Part shown: in pieces, positions 1 to 10,782 of the stretch | Layout of the letters: every line of letters begins with the position of its first letter | Numbering within the stretch: position 1 is the first letter of the stretch | Assembly: GCA_947469635.1 (NCBI GenBank) | Contig: CANIRG010000013.1 | Coordinates: forward strand, 1-33,611 | From: Rhodospirillales bacterium | GTDB lineage: Bacteria; Pseudomonadota; Alphaproteobacteria; Reyranellales; Reyranellaceae | Direction of reading: 5' to 3' | Length of the DNA stretch: 33,611 nt | Position numbers and translations under genes: made by a program | Notes under the pieces: model-generated | What the model saw: only the letters and a program-made list of their open reading frames with translations | What the model was told of the DNA's origin: nothing | The model's database searches: none

Positions 1-2
1 AG

Positions 3-539
<537 letters not shown>

Positions 540-540
540 T

Positions 541-570
541 CGGACCGCGGGCCTGGAGGCCCGCGGTCCG
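541..570. terminator. Perfect 14-bp-arm palindrome between convergent genes, likely bidirectional terminator or dispersed palindromic repeat
   Basis: CGGACCGCGGGCCT-GG-AGGCCCGCGGTCCG lies between a + gene ending at 539 and a - gene ending at 576. Confidence 0.6.
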
Positions 571-575
571 TTCGA

Positions 576-1601
576 CTACTGGGCGGCGAGCGCCTGGCGC
601 GGCAAGGCGTTGACCACCGAGGCCTTGCCCGAGGTCATCTCGTCGTGGATCCACTTGTAGGTCTTCTCCATGCCGTCCTCGAGACGGATGGACGGGGCCC
701 AGCTCATCAGCTTCTTGATCAGGTCGTTGTCGCTGTTGCGGCCGCGCACGCCCTTGGGGGCGTCGAGCTTGTAGGAGCGCTTGAGCTTCACGCCGGCGAT
801 CTTCTCGACGATGTCGACCAGCCGGTTGATGCTCACCAGCTCGTCGCTGCCGATGTTCAGCGGCTCGACGATGTCGCTGGTGGCGAGGCGAATCGTGCCG
901 TCGGTGCAGTCGTCGATGTACATGAACGAGCGGGTCTGCTCGCCGTCGCCCCAGATCTCGATCTCGTGCTTGCCCGACATCTTGGCGGCGATGACCTTGC
1001 GGCAGATCGCGGCCGGGGCCTTCTCGCGCCCGCCGTCGTAGGTGCCTTCCGGCCCGTAGACGTTGTGATAGCGGGCGACGCGGGTGGCGATGCCGTAATC
1101 CTCGCGGTAGTGGCGGGCCATGCGCTCGCTGAACAGCTTCTCCCAGCCGTAGCCGTCTTCCGGCATGGCGGGGTAGGCATCCTCTTCCTTGAGCGCGGTC
1201 ACGTCGGTGCGGGTCTGCTTGTCGCCGTTGTAGACGCAGGCCGACGACGAATAGAAGAAGCGCGGGACGCCGGCTTCCTTGGCGGCGACCAGCATGTGGG
1301 TGCTCACCAGCACCGACAGCATGCACTCGGCCTTGTGGGTCTCGATGAAGCCCATGCCGCCCATGTCGGCGGCGAGGTTGTAGATCATCTTAGCGCCCTT
1401 GGCGGCGGCGCGGCAGGGTTCGAGCAGGGCGAGATCGCCCACCTGGTTCTCGACGCCCGGGGTCTTCTGGTACCACTCGCCGAGCGGCTTCACGTCGACG
1501 GCGCGGATCTTGGTGTGGCCGCGCTGCTGCAGCACCTTCACGAGGTGACCGCCGATGAAGCCACCGGCGCCGGTGACGACCACGAGATCATTGTTGGACA
1601 T
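576..1601 (-). CDS. NAD-dependent epimerase, GDP-mannose 3,5-epimerase-like
   Basis: MSNNDLVVVTGAGGFIGGHLVKVL Rossmann GxxGxxG; ...YHNVYGPEGTYDGGREKAPAAICRKV...; start likely the internal ATG at 1601 rather than 1616. Confidence 0.8.
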   Translation of the reverse strand: MSNNDLVVVTGAGGFIGGHLVKVLQQRGHTKIRAVDVKPLGEWYQKTPGVENQVGDLALLEPCRAAAKGAKMIYNLAADMGGMGFIETHKAECMLSVLVSTHMLVAAKEAGVPRFFYSSSACVYNGDKQTRTDVTALKEEDAYPAMPEDGYGWEKLFSERMARHYREDYGIATRVARYHNVYGPEGTYDGGREKAPAAICRKVIAAKMSGKHEIEIWGDGEQTRSFMYIDDCTDGTIRLATSDIVEPLNIGSDELVSINRLVDIVEKIAGVKLKRSYKLDAPKGVRGRNSDNDLIKKLMSWAPSIRLEDGMEKTYKWIHDEMTSGKASVVNALPRQALAAQ

Positions 1602-1774
1602 GGACGAGCCTTTCATGCGAGCGACGGCCGTAGGGGGTGGCCGGTCTTAAGCCGGTCTTTTCAACGGCTTGCGGCTTGTTCGTCAAGCCGCCCTATGACG
1701 CATCAGTGTATCATGGATCGCCGGGAAACCGATGGTCCGAGGCAAAAAACTCTCATATACCAGTGACATAGCTC

Positions 1775-2545
1775 GTGCTCAGCCAGATCACCCCCGTCAT
1801 CCTGACCTACAACGAAGCAGCCAACATAGGCCGTTCGCTGGAACGTCTGGTGTGGGCCCGCGAGGTCGTGATCGTCGACAGCGGCTCGACCGACGACACG
1901 CTGGCGATCGCCGCCCGCTTCCCCAATGTCCGCACCGTCCAGCGGCCCTTCGACACCCACGCCCAGCAATGGCGCTTCGCTGTGGAGGAGGCCGGCGTGG
2001 CCTCGGACTGGGTCCTGCGGCTGGATTGCGATTACATGGTGGAACCCGCCCTGCGCGACGAGATCGCCGCCCTGGTGCCGGCGGCGGAGACGGCGGCCTA
2101 TGAGATCGCCTTCACCTATTGCATCGAAGGCCGCCCGTTGCGCGCCTCGCTCTATCCCGCGCTGCCGGTCCTGTTCCGGCGCGGCAAGGGCCGCTTCGTG
2201 CAGGACGGCCATACCGAGAAGCTGCGCATCGACGGGCCTGTGGTGAAGCTGCGCCACCGGCTGCTGCACGACGACCGCAAGAGCCTGGAGCGCTGGCTGC
2301 AGAGCCAGTCCCGCTACCAGGCGATCGAGGCGGAAAAGCTCTCGACGCGGCCCTGGTCGGAGCTGGGCTGGGCCGACCGGCTGCGTCGCACCCGCGTGCT
2401 GGGGCCGCCGGCGGTGGCCGTGCACTGCCTGCTCGTGAAAGGATTGGTGTTCGACGGGACGGCGGGGCTTCTCTATACGGCCCAGCGCGTCACTGCCGAC
2501 GTGATCCTCTCCATGCACCTGCTGCGCCGGGACCTCGACCGATGA
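1775..2545 (+). CDS. Glycosyltransferase family 2
   Basis: PVILTYNEAANIGRSLERLVWAREVVIVDSGSTDDTLAIA is the typical GT2 N-terminus; GTG start. Confidence 0.85.
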   Translation: MLSQITPVILTYNEAANIGRSLERLVWAREVVIVDSGSTDDTLAIAARFPNVRTVQRPFDTHAQQWRFAVEEAGVASDWVLRLDCDYMVEPALRDEIAALVPAAETAAYEIAFTYCIEGRPLRASLYPALPVLFRRGKGRFVQDGHTEKLRIDGPVVKLRHRLLHDDRKSLERWLQSQSRYQAIEAEKLSTRPWSELGWADRLRRTRVLGPPAVAVHCLLVKGLVFDGTAGLLYTAQRVTADVILSMHLLRRDLDR

Positions 2546-4293
2546 CCTATATCCTGGGCCTCAACGCCTACCACGCCGATGCCGCGGCCTGCCTGGTGAA
2601 GGACGGCGTGCTGCTGTCCGCCGTCGAGGAGGAGCGTTTCCGCCGCATCAAGCATTGGGGCGGGTTCCCCAGTGAATCGATCCGCTACTGCCTGGCCGAA
2701 GCAGGCATCTCGCTGGCCGACGTCGACCATGTCGCGGTCAACAGCGACAACCGCGCCCACCGTTGGCGCAAGCTCGCCTATGTCCTCACCAAGGGCGTGA
2801 GCCCGTCCTATGTGCTGAAGCGCCTGCGCCATCGCGGCGACCGGGCCGACGTGGCGGGCAATCTCGCGCGCGCCCTGCCGGACCAGAAATTCGCCGGCAC
2901 GGTGCATGCGGTCGAGCATCACCTCTGCCATCTCGCCTCGGCCTTCCTGGTGTCGCCCTACGACAAGGCGGTGGCCGTCTCGGTCGACGGCTTCGGCGAT
3001 TTCTCCTCGGCGGCCTGGGGGCTGGGGCAGGGCGGCACTCTCGCGGTAGACGGCCGCGTGTTCTTTCCGCACTCGCTCGGCGTCTTCTACGAGGCGATGA
3101 CGCAATTCATCGGCTTCCCCCATTACGGCGACGAGTACAAGGTGATGGGCCTCGCGCCCTACGGCGAGCCGCGCCAGGTCGACGAGATGGCCAAGATCGT
3201 GAAGCTGAAGAATGACGGCAGCTTCGAGCTCGACCTGCGTTACTTCCTTCACGCCTCGGGCGAGGGCGCCAACTACTCGGTGAAGGACGGCATCCCCTCG
3301 GGCGGTCGCCTGTGGAGCGACGCGCTCACCGAGCTGCTCGGCCCGGCGCGCGACCCGTCGGCGCCGCTCGAGGACAAGCACCGCAACATCGCCCGCTCGG
3401 CCCAGGTGACCTACGAGAACGCCTTCTTCAACCTGCTGGGCGCGCTGCATAAGCGCTATGGCAGCGACGCCGTCGTGATCGCCGGCGGCTGCGCCTACAA
3501 CTCCGTCGCCAACGGCAAGATCTTCGACCGCTCGCCCTTCAAGAAGGTCTATGTCCAGTCGGCCGGCGGCGATGCCGGTGGCTCGATCGGTGCCGCCTTC
3601 GCCACCTGGCATAGACTGGGCGGCGAGCGGGCAAAGCGTCACTTCGTGATGGACCATGCCTATTGGGGTCCGTCCGCGACACCCGCCGAGATCGCCTCGG
3701 CCATCGCGGCGCGGCAGGCGGATTTCGACGCGGCGGGCTGCAGCATCGAGCAGATGGAAGAGGGAGCCCTCTGCACACGCACCGCCCAGGCCATCGCCGA
3801 GGGCAAGGTGATCGGCTGGTTCCAGGGCAGGCTCGAATGGGGGCCGCGCGCGCTCGGCAACCGATCCATCCTGGGCGACCCGCGCCGCGCCGACATGAAG
3901 GACATCCTCAACCTCAAGATCAAGCGGCGGGAATCCTTCCGGCCCTTCGCGCCCTCGATCCTGCGCGAGGCGGTGAAGGACTGGTTCGAAACCGACGACG
4001 ACGTGCCGTTCATGATGCAGGTCTTCAAGATCCGGGCGGAGAAGCGCAAGGAAATCCCCGCCGTCACCCATGTCGACGGCACCGGCCGCCTGCAGACCGT
4101 CACCGCCTCGGCCAACCCGCGCTACGCCCGGTTGATCGCTGCCTTCAATGAGTTGAGCGGCGTGCCCATGGTGCTGAACACCAGCTTCAACGAGAACGAG
4201 CCGGTGGTCTGCAAGCCCGAGGAGGCGATCGACTGCTTCCTGCGCACCAAGATGGACGTGCTCGTCCTGGGTGATACCTTCATCGCCAGATGA
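2542..4293 (+). CDS. Carbamoyltransferase (NodU/CmcH family)
   Basis: [43 protein letters not shown]...[12 protein letters not shown]...[24 protein letters not shown]...[16 protein letters not shown] overlap with the upstream gene, so the supplied ORF start (2119) is too far upstream. Confidence 0.93.
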   Translation: MTYILGLNAYHADAAACLVKDGVLLSAVEEERFRRIKHWGGFPSESIRYCLAEAGISLADVDHVAVNSDNRAHRWRKLAYVLTKGVSPSYVLKRLRHRGDRADVAGNLARALPDQKFAGTVHAVEHHLCHLASAFLVSPYDKAVAVSVDGFGDFSSAAWGLGQGGTLAVDGRVFFPHSLGVFYEAMTQFIGFPHYGDEYKVMGLAPYGEPRQVDEMAKIVKLKNDGSFELDLRYFLHASGEGANYSVKDGIPSGGRLWSDALTELLGPARDPSAPLEDKHRNIARSAQVTYENAFFNLLGALHKRYGSDAVVIAGGCAYNSVANGKIFDRSPFKKVYVQSAGGDAGGSIGAAFATWHRLGGERAKRHFVMDHAYWGPSATPAEIASAIAARQADFDAAGCSIEQMEEGALCTRTAQAIAEGKVIGWFQGRLEWGPRALGNRSILGDPRRADMKDILNLKIKRRESFRPFAPSILREAVKDWFETDDDVPFMMQVFKIRAEKRKEIPAVTHVDGTGRLQTVTASANPRYARLIAAFNELSGVPMVLNTSFNENEPVVCKPEEAIDCFLRTKMDVLVLGDTFIAR

Positions 4294-4751
4294 TCCAGCT
4301 CACCGTCAACGGCCAGAAACGCGACGTCGACGCCCCCGCCGACAAGCCGCTGCTCTGGGTGCTGCGCGAGGATCTCAACATCGTCGGCCCGAAGTTCGGT
4401 TGCGGCGTCGCCTCCTGCGGCGCCTGCACCGTGCATGTCGACGGCAAGCCTGTGCGCTCCTGCTCCCTGCCAGCGGGCGAGGCGGTGGGCACGTCGGTCG
4501 TCACGATCGAAGGCCTGGGCGAGGGCAGGCTGCACGCGGTGCAACAGGCCTGGATCGAGGCGCAGGCGCCGCAATGCGGCTATTGCCAGCCCGGCTTCAT
4601 CATGGCGGCGGCGGCTCTCCTGACCGCGAAACCCAAGCCGACCGACCAGGACATCGACGACGCGCTCAACAACATCTGCCGCTGCGGCACCTACAGCGCC
4701 ATCCGGCGCGCGGTCCATCGCGCGGCCGCGATCCTGGGTGGCGCGACATGA
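4290..4751 (+). CDS. iorA: (2Fe-2S)-binding subunit of molybdenum hydroxylase, isoquinoline 1-oxidoreductase alpha-like
   Basis: [17 protein letters not shown] and [10 protein letters not shown]...NNICRCGTY cysteine motifs; ATGA overlap with the previous gene. Confidence 0.85.
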   Translation: MIQLTVNGQKRDVDAPADKPLLWVLREDLNIVGPKFGCGVASCGACTVHVDGKPVRSCSLPAGEAVGTSVVTIEGLGEGRLHAVQQAWIEAQAPQCGYCQPGFIMAAAALLTAKPKPTDQDIDDALNNICRCGTYSAIRRAVHRAAAILGGAT

Positions 4752-6991
4752 AGCTCGGCCGGCGCAAGACGATCATCGGCGGCATCGTCGGCGCGGGCTT
4801 CGTGGGGGTGGGCTGGTGGTTCGCGCAAGAACGCGATCGCCTCGGCGGGGCCAAGCTCTTCAACATCAAGCCGGGCGAGGCCGGCCTCAACGGCTGGGTG
4901 AAGATCACGCGCGACGACAAGGTCGTCGTGGCGGTGCCGCGGGCCGAGATGGGGCAGGGCGTCCATACTGCGCTCGCCATGCTGGTGGCGGAGGAGATGG
5001 AGGCGCGCTGGGACCAGGTGCGGGTCGAGGATCCACCGGTCGACGCGGTCTATCGCAACGTCGATATCCTGATGGACGCGCTGCCCTTCTCGCCGGAGGA
5101 GTCCGGCACGGTCGTCGATGCGGCGCACTGGGTGGCCGGCAAGCTGGGCGGCGTGCTGGGCGTGCTCGCGACCGGCGGCTCGACGGCGGTGCGCGACGCC
5201 TTCACGCCGATGCGCCTGGCCGGCGCCGTGGCGCGCGACCTGCTGATCCGGGCGGCGAGCCGCAAGGCCGGCATCCCCGAGGCCGAGCTGGTGGCGGCCG
5301 ACGGCGAGATCCGCCGCCGCGACGGCACAAAGGTCGCGACCTTCGGCGAGCTGGTCGACTCGGTCGGCGATCTCGCGGTCCGCCCGCCGCCACCGCTGAA
5401 GCCACCATCGCTATTCAAGCTGATCGGCAAGGATTTGCCGCGGGTCGACATCCCCGCCAAGGTCATGGGCACCGCGACCTTCGGCACCGACGTGCGCCTG
5501 CCCGACATGCTCTACGCGGCGGTGCGCAACGCCCCTACCTTCGGGGGCTGGGCCGCCGGCTTCGAGATCAACAAGGTCAAGCCCCCCGAGGGGTTCGTGA
5601 AGTTCGTGGTCGTGCCGGGAGGCATCGCCTGCATCGCCAAGAGCTGGTGGCTGGCCAATAAATTCATCGACGTGGGCGTGAAGCCCGATTGGCGCGCCGG
5701 TCCCGAGCCCAGGCTCGACAGCGCCACACTGTGGCAGCGCTACGAGCAGCTCCTGGCAAGCGGCAAGCTCGCCCTGACACGCACTCTCGGCACCGAGACC
5801 AAACCGGCCAACGCGCAGATCGTCGAGGCGACCTACCGCGCGCCCTACCTCGCCCACACGCCGATGGAGCCGATGAACTGCACCGCCCTGGTCGGCAAGG
5901 AGACGGTCGAGGTCTGGATGCCCAACCAGTCGCCGACCATCGTGCGTCTGGCGGCGTCCAAGGTCGCGGGCGTCGCGCAGGCCGACGTGCTGGTGCACAC
6001 GACCTTCCTCGGCGGCGGCTTCGGCCGGCGCGCCGAGGTCGATCTGGTGCAACAGGCCGTGACCTGCGCCCTCGCCGTGACAGGCAAGCCCGTGCAGGTC
6101 CTGTGGTCGCGCGAGGAGGATATCCGCCACGACTATTACCGCCCGATGGCGTTGGCGCGCTGGCGGGCGGAGATCGACACGTCAGGCCCCGCGCCCCGGC
6201 TCGCGAGCGTGACCAAGCGCCAGGTGGCGCAATCCCCCGCCGACCAGTTCCCCGCCCGCGCCGCCGGCCTGCCGGCGCAGGGCAAGCCCGAGGGCAACGC
6301 CGTCGAGAACCCGGCCTACGGCTTTCCCTTCTATCGCCTGGAAGCGATCGTGGCCGAGGGCTCGGTGCCGGTCGGCTTCTGGCGCTCGGTCGGCCATTCG
6401 CACGGCGCCTTCTTCGACGAAAGCTTCATCGACGAGCTGGCGCTGGCGCTGAAGGCCGACCCCTACGAGTTCCGCCGCACCCTGCTGGCGGGCCAGCCGC
6501 GCCACCTGAAGGTGCTGGAGACCGCCGCGCTCAAGGCCGGCTGGGGACGGCCACTGCCGGCAGGCTCCGGCCGCGGCATCGCCATGCGCGCCTCCTTCGG
6601 CTCGATCGTGGCCCAGGTGGCCCAAGTCTCCGTCGCCGACAAGCAGATCCGCGTCGAGCGCGTCACCTGCGCCGTCGACTGCGGCCCGGTGATCCATCCC
6701 GGCATCGTGCGGGCGCAGATGGAAAGCGGCATCGTCTACGGCCTGTCGGCCGCGCTCAATGGCGAGATCACCCTGGCCGACGGCGCCGTGCAGCAGTCGA
6801 ACTTCCCCGACTACGACGCCGTCCGCCTGGCCGACGCGCCCACGATGGACGTCCATCTGGTCGACAGCGGCGCCTCGACCCTCGGCGGCGTCGGCGAGCC
6901 CGGCACGCCGCCCATCGCCCCGGCCGTGGCCAATGCCGTCTTCGCCGCCACCGGCCAGCGCCTGCGCGCCCTGCCGCTCAGGCTGGCCTGA
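4748..6991 (+). CDS. iorB: Molybdopterin-binding subunit of xanthine dehydrogenase family, isoquinoline 1-oxidoreductase beta-like
   Basis: Twin-Arg-like N-terminus ([26 protein letters not shown]), [54 protein letters not shown]. Confidence 0.88.
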   Translation: MKLGRRKTIIGGIVGAGFVGVGWWFAQERDRLGGAKLFNIKPGEAGLNGWVKITRDDKVVVAVPRAEMGQGVHTALAMLVAEEMEARWDQVRVEDPPVDAVYRNVDILMDALPFSPEESGTVVDAAHWVAGKLGGVLGVLATGGSTAVRDAFTPMRLAGAVARDLLIRAASRKAGIPEAELVAADGEIRRRDGTKVATFGELVDSVGDLAVRPPPPLKPPSLFKLIGKDLPRVDIPAKVMGTATFGTDVRLPDMLYAAVRNAPTFGGWAAGFEINKVKPPEGFVKFVVVPGGIACIAKSWWLANKFIDVGVKPDWRAGPEPRLDSATLWQRYEQLLASGKLALTRTLGTETKPANAQIVEATYRAPYLAHTPMEPMNCTALVGKETVEVWMPNQSPTIVRLAASKVAGVAQADVLVHTTFLGGGFGRRAEVDLVQQAVTCALAVTGKPVQVLWSREEDIRHDYYRPMALARWRAEIDTSGPAPRLASVTKRQVAQSPADQFPARAAGLPAQGKPEGNAVENPAYGFPFYRLEAIVAEGSVPVGFWRSVGHSHGAFFDESFIDELALALKADPYEFRRTLLAGQPRHLKVLETAALKAGWGRPLPAGSGRGIAMRASFGSIVAQVAQVSVADKQIRVERVTCAVDCGPVIHPGIVRAQMESGIVYGLSAALNGEITLADGAVQQSNFPDYDAVRLADAPTMDVHLVDSGASTLGGVGEPGTPPIAPAVANAVFAATGQRLRALPLRLA

Positions 6992-7192
6992 GGCGTCTCA
7001 ACCGTCTCGCCGAGTCTCACCGGGCGTGAGACACTTTTAATGCGATGGCATAAGGGTTTTGGGCCATTTCGTCTCACGTCTGACGACTCACACCATTGGA
7101 AAATGCACGTTTGTGTTTGCGGCGCCTCTCGGGGGAGCGCCCAATGCCAATCGCGCTTTCTTTTCAAGGACTTGAGTCGCGCCCCCTACGGA

Positions 7193-7245
7193 CCGCGGGC
7201 CTCCAGGCCCGCTCATGCTCATGAGGCGGGCCTGGAGGCCCGCGG
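7193..7245. terminator. Long inverted repeat, likely bidirectional terminator or palindromic repeat element
   Basis: CCGCGGGCCTCCAGGCCCGCTCAT and ATGAGGCGGGCCTGGAGGCCCGCGG are inverted copies (one bulged base) between convergent genes ending at 6991 (+) and 7269 (-). Confidence 0.6.
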
Positions 7246-7268
7246 CCCGGAAGACATGAGCGTAGTGC

Positions 7269-8252
7269 CTACCGCGCCATCTGCCGCCGCCAGCGCAGCG
7301 TGTCCTCGATCTGGACCGCGAGATCGCGCGTCGGCCGCCAGCCGAGCACGCGGCCGGCCTTGGCGATGTCGCCGACCAGCCGGGGCGAATCGCCCGCCCG
7401 CCGCGGCCCGATCCGATGCGGCACCGGACGGCCCGCGATCCGCCCCGTCTCCGCCAGGACCTGCTTCACGCTGAAGCCACTGCCGCTGCCGAGATTGAAG
7501 GCCTCGTGCAGCCCGCCCGCCGGCGCCTGGGCGAGCCAGGCGAGGGCGCGCATGTGGGCCTGGGCGAGGTCGGTGACATGCACGAAGTCGCGCACGCAGG
7601 AGCCGTCGGGCGTGTCGTAGTCCGTGCCCAGCAGGGTGAGCTCGGGGCCGAGGCCGAGGGCGGCATCCGCCGCAAGCGGCAGCAGATGCGACTCGGGACT
7701 ATGCGCCTCGCCGATCTCGCCGCCCGCATCGGCGCCGGTGGCGTTGAAATAGCGCAGCGCCGCCGAGCGCAGGCCCTGCGTCGCGGCTTGGGCCAGCGCA
7801 CGCTCGACCCGCGCCTTGGACTCGGCATAGGGGCTGATCGGCGCGATGGGATGGGTCTCCGCCAGCAGGGCGGTCTGCGGCAGGCCGTAGACGGCGCAGG
7901 TGCTGGAGAAGACGAAGCCTTCGACGCCGTGGCGCAGCGCGGCGGCGATCAGCGCCTCGGTCTTGGTCGCATTGTTGTGCAGGTAGCGCTCGGGTTGGGC
8001 GACGGATTCGCCGACCTCGATATAGCCGGCGAGATGGACGATGGTGCGGGGCTTGTGGCGGTCGAACAGTTCGTCGAGCAACCGGACGTCGCCGACGTCG
8101 CCCCGCTCCAGCGGCCCCCAGCGCACGGCCCACTCATGGCCCTTTTCCAGCGTATCGAGGCAGATGGGGAGGGCGCCCGACTCGGCCAGCGTCTTGCAGA
8201 CATGGCTGCCAATATAGCCCGCGCCGCCAGTGACCAGGACGGTGCCGCTCAT
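7269..8252 (-). CDS. galE: UDP-glucose 4-epimerase
   Basis: MSGTVLVTGGAGYIGSHVCKTLAESG...VHLAGYIEVGESVAQPERYLHNN...SPYAESKARVE...ALRYFNATGAD...DYDTPDGSCVRDFVHVTDLA. Confidence 0.92.
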   Translation of the reverse strand: MSGTVLVTGGAGYIGSHVCKTLAESGALPICLDTLEKGHEWAVRWGPLERGDVGDVRLLDELFDRHKPRTIVHLAGYIEVGESVAQPERYLHNNATKTEALIAAALRHGVEGFVFSSTCAVYGLPQTALLAETHPIAPISPYAESKARVERALAQAATQGLRSAALRYFNATGADAGGEIGEAHSPESHLLPLAADAALGLGPELTLLGTDYDTPDGSCVRDFVHVTDLAQAHMRALAWLAQAPAGGLHEAFNLGSGSGFSVKQVLAETGRIAGRPVPHRIGPRRAGDSPRLVGDIAKAGRVLGWRPTRDLAVQIEDTLRWRRQMAR

Positions 8253-8265
8253 GAGGCCCGAAGAA

Positions 8266-8310
8266 TGGTGCCGGGTGAGGGATTTGAACCCCCGACCTTC
8301 GGTTTACAAA
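8266..8310 (-). tRNA. Partial tRNA-Thr(UGU), 3' half only, probable att site remnant
   Basis: Minus strand reads TTTGTAA ACCGA AGGTC GGGGG TTCAAAT CCCTC ACCCGGC A CCA: anticodon loop, T-arm, acceptor 3' strand and CCA. The adjoining 5' sequence does not complete the anticodon stem and is too long for a D-arm. Confidence 0.7.
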
Positions 8311-8425
8311 TCGGCTTCCAGTCTAGAACCACGCTGAACCACCTGCCACCTTGGGGACACTAAAAACCAAGGCAGAGTGGCCTTTTAACGGCTTTCGATG
8401 GTACCTTAGAGGCACTGGCAAAACC

Positions 8426-9859
8426 ATGGCTAACCAGCCTTGGTGTTGTCCCAGAGTTGTCCTAGGCAATGACCTGGGAGTCGGAGGGGCAGTGGGTACT
8501 GCGAAAGCTAGGCTGACGGACAAGGGCATTTCGGCGCTAAAGCCTGCTCCTGCTGGCGGGCGATATACCGTCTGGGACGCGGGCTGTTTGCACCTTGGCG
8601 TTCGCGTGACCGACAAAGGGGCCAAAAGCTTCATCATCCTGAAACGGCTTCCCCACGGCAAACCAGTCGTCCACGTGGTCGGCCGGCACCCTATCACGAC
8701 ATTGGCGGATGCACGCAAGGCCACGCCAAGCGTCCTTGGTGATCTGGAGAGGGGCATCACGCCCAAGGCCAAGAGGGAGCAGGAGGCGCGCGAGTCAGCG
8801 CTTCGGAACGCGGATACCTTCGGGATCGCAGTCGAGCGGTTTGTCGAGTACGAGCAGGCCAAGAAGCTGCGTACTTGGCGCTCGACAGAGGCGGTACTGC
8901 GGCGCGAGTTCCTTGGGCAGAAACCCAAAGGCACACGCGTCACGACAGTGGTCGATGGACGACGCAAGGTCGAATGGAAGACCACTTGGTCGGATGGTCC
9001 AGCCCCTGTGTGGCGCGGCAAGCCAGTCAGCTCGATCACCCGGGCGAACATCGTCGCAAGGCTGGACGAGATTGCTCGCAGGAACAAGTTTGCGGCCCGT
9101 CATGCACTATCGGCCGTGCGCCGCCTATTTGGCTGGGCTGAGGAGGGCGAGCGGTTCGGCATTGTCGAGTCCCCAGCGGCGCGCATTCGCGACAGGCTGC
9201 TGGGCATCACGGGCAAGCACCTTCGGCGGACTCGGGTTCTAGCCAACGACGAGCTTCGCAGCGTGTGGCAAGCGGCGGGCGGGGCAGGCTACCCCTTTGG
9301 ACCACTGGTCCAGCTGTTGATGCTCACAGGGCAAAGGCTCAAGGACATTGCACATGCGGGGCGAGGGGAGATCGACCCAGACGCTGAGCGTCTCGTCCTC
9401 CCTCCAGAGCGTTTCAAGACTGACGTTGCGCAGGAGGTACCCCTCGCGCCTAAAGCGGTGGAGATCATTGAGGCGCTGCCTACTTTCACTGGGCCCTACC
9501 TTTTCACCACGACGAACGGGTCGCGCCCTATGGGCGGCTTTCACAAGCCAAAGCAGCTTCTGATGGAGGCGATTGAAGCCCAGCGCAAAGAGGACGGCCT
9601 CGCACCCATGGCGCATTGGGTGCTGCATGATCTGCGGCGCACGGTTCGCACGCGCCTGACCAGTGATTGCAACGTAGATGCGTTCATTGCTGAGCGCGTG
9701 ATTGGCCACCTGCTTCCTGGTCTTCACAGAGTCTATGACCAAGGTCTGCATCGACCACAAAAGAAGGCGGCGTTGATCGCCTGGGAGTCCTGTCTGCTGG
9801 GTATCGTCGAGCCTCAGCCTGCTGACGGCGGCAACGTTGTGCGGCTAAAGCGGGCATGA
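8426..9859 (+). CDS. int: Tyrosine-type site-specific integrase (P4-like)
   Basis: AKARLTDKGISALKPAPAGGRYTVWDAGCLHLGVRVTDKGAKSF N-terminal domain; LMLTGQRLKDIA, LHDLRRTVRTRL and VIGHLLPGLHRVYDQ catalytic boxes. Exact start uncertain (8351, 8426 or a GTG near 8492). Confidence 0.9.
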   Translation: MANQPWCCPRVVLGNDLGVGGAVGTAKARLTDKGISALKPAPAGGRYTVWDAGCLHLGVRVTDKGAKSFIILKRLPHGKPVVHVVGRHPITTLADARKATPSVLGDLERGITPKAKREQEARESALRNADTFGIAVERFVEYEQAKKLRTWRSTEAVLRREFLGQKPKGTRVTTVVDGRRKVEWKTTWSDGPAPVWRGKPVSSITRANIVARLDEIARRNKFAARHALSAVRRLFGWAEEGERFGIVESPAARIRDRLLGITGKHLRRTRVLANDELRSVWQAAGGAGYPFGPLVQLLMLTGQRLKDIAHAGRGEIDPDAERLVLPPERFKTDVAQEVPLAPKAVEIIEALPTFTGPYLFTTTNGSRPMGGFHKPKQLLMEAIEAQRKEDGLAPMAHWVLHDLRRTVRTRLTSDCNVDAFIAERVIGHLLPGLHRVYDQGLHRPQKKAALIAWESCLLGIVEPQPADGGNVVRLKRA

Positions 9860-10258
9860 CGGGGTAGGTTAAGGTCAAGGTGCGGACTGCGAGCGCCTTT
9901 GACTTCGGCAAAAAATTGCGACGCGCCAAAGGCTTGCTGTCCGTTTGATCATGATCGCAAAAATCAATTTGCGCTCGTGTCCCGCCGTCTGTACCGATTA
10001 CAGGCCTTAGCTCGTACCTGCGGAAAAGCGGTTGCCACGTCTGCCATAGGCCGGAACCGTGATGGGTAGCTCCACCGTAGGCTCGTTGCGCCGCGACTTA
10101 TTGATCGCACAGCGACGCGAAAATTCGATACCAAAACTGGGGCGACGCTAAAACTTCGTAATCGGCGAGATCGATGCGCCGAATGGCAACATGTGGTGGG
10201 ATTTCCGCCGCTGCCCTCGCATGTCGTCCCTGCGGCACCCTTAGCTACGGTGCTCGTT

Positions 10259-10543
10259 ATGCCGATCCGCCGATTTCCCGCCCTGCCGTTGATGGTACCC
10301 GGTGCCATCACGCGACTTGAGTTTTGCGACAAGTATCGGATCACTCCACAAACCTTTTTCAACTGGCAACAGAACGGCCGCGGCCCCGACTTGGTTTGCT
10401 ATGGCCGCTTCATCTTCGTTACTAGGAAGGCTGAGGGAACGTGGCTTGCGCGCTGCGCTGCCGGAAAGATCGTGAATGCTGGTCGTCGTCGCGAGCGGCT
10501 GAGGCAGAAATCTGCACCACGTCGCCATGGTGCCGCGCGATGA
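10259..10543 (+). CDS. Small HTH/AlpA-like DNA-binding protein
   Basis: GAITRLEFCDKYRITPQTFFNWQQNGRGPDLVCYGRFIFVTRKAEGTWLA; small ORF in the regulatory position between integrase and primase. Confidence 0.55.
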   Translation: MPIRRFPALPLMVPGAITRLEFCDKYRITPQTFFNWQQNGRGPDLVCYGRFIFVTRKAEGTWLARCAAGKIVNAGRRRERLRQKSAPRRHGAAR

Positions 10544-10782
10544 TGATCACCAAGCCAAGCCTGCTGCGCTTCGCCGACTTTCGGGATCTGGGAATTCCCT
10601 GGGGAAGAAAGCATATTCGGACGTTGGTCAGAGCGAACAAATTTCCAGCGCCGATCCGATTGGGTGCGAACACGCTCGCGTGGCGCACCTGCGAGATTGA
10701 CGATTGGCTTGCGTCGCGGCCGGTCGGTGGTAGCGGGGCCACGCCGGCAGGGTTCGCCGCGATGACCAAGGCGCGGCCATGA
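10540..10782 (+). CDS. AlpA-family transcriptional regulator
   Basis: LLRFADFRDLGIPWGRKHIRTLVRANKFPAPIRLGANTLAWRTCEIDDWLASRP is typical of AlpA excisionase/regulators; overlaps the stop of the upstream gene. Confidence 0.8.
   Translation: MMITKPSLLRFADFRDLGIPWGRKHIRTLVRANKFPAPIRLGANTLAWRTCEIDDWLASRPVGGSGATPAGFAAMTKARP

Noticed and set aside
645-1766. 373-aa + strand ORF antisense to the epimerase gene
   Set aside because: Mirror ORF typical of high-GC DNA; the minus-strand frame encodes a clear SDR epimerase.
2473-4071. 532-aa minus-strand ORF
   Set aside because: Antisense to the carbamoyltransferase; composition (H/R/V/G-rich) is typical of spurious high-GC mirror frames.
5689-7029. 446-aa + strand ORF in another frame
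   Set aside because: Arg/Ala/Pro-rich shadow frame of the molybdopterin subunit gene.
8266-8350. Complete tRNA gene at the galE/integrase junction
   Set aside because: The 3' half is convincing, but the anticodon stem is unpaired and about 30 nt separate a candidate acceptor strand from the anticodon loop, too long for a normal tRNA 5' half.
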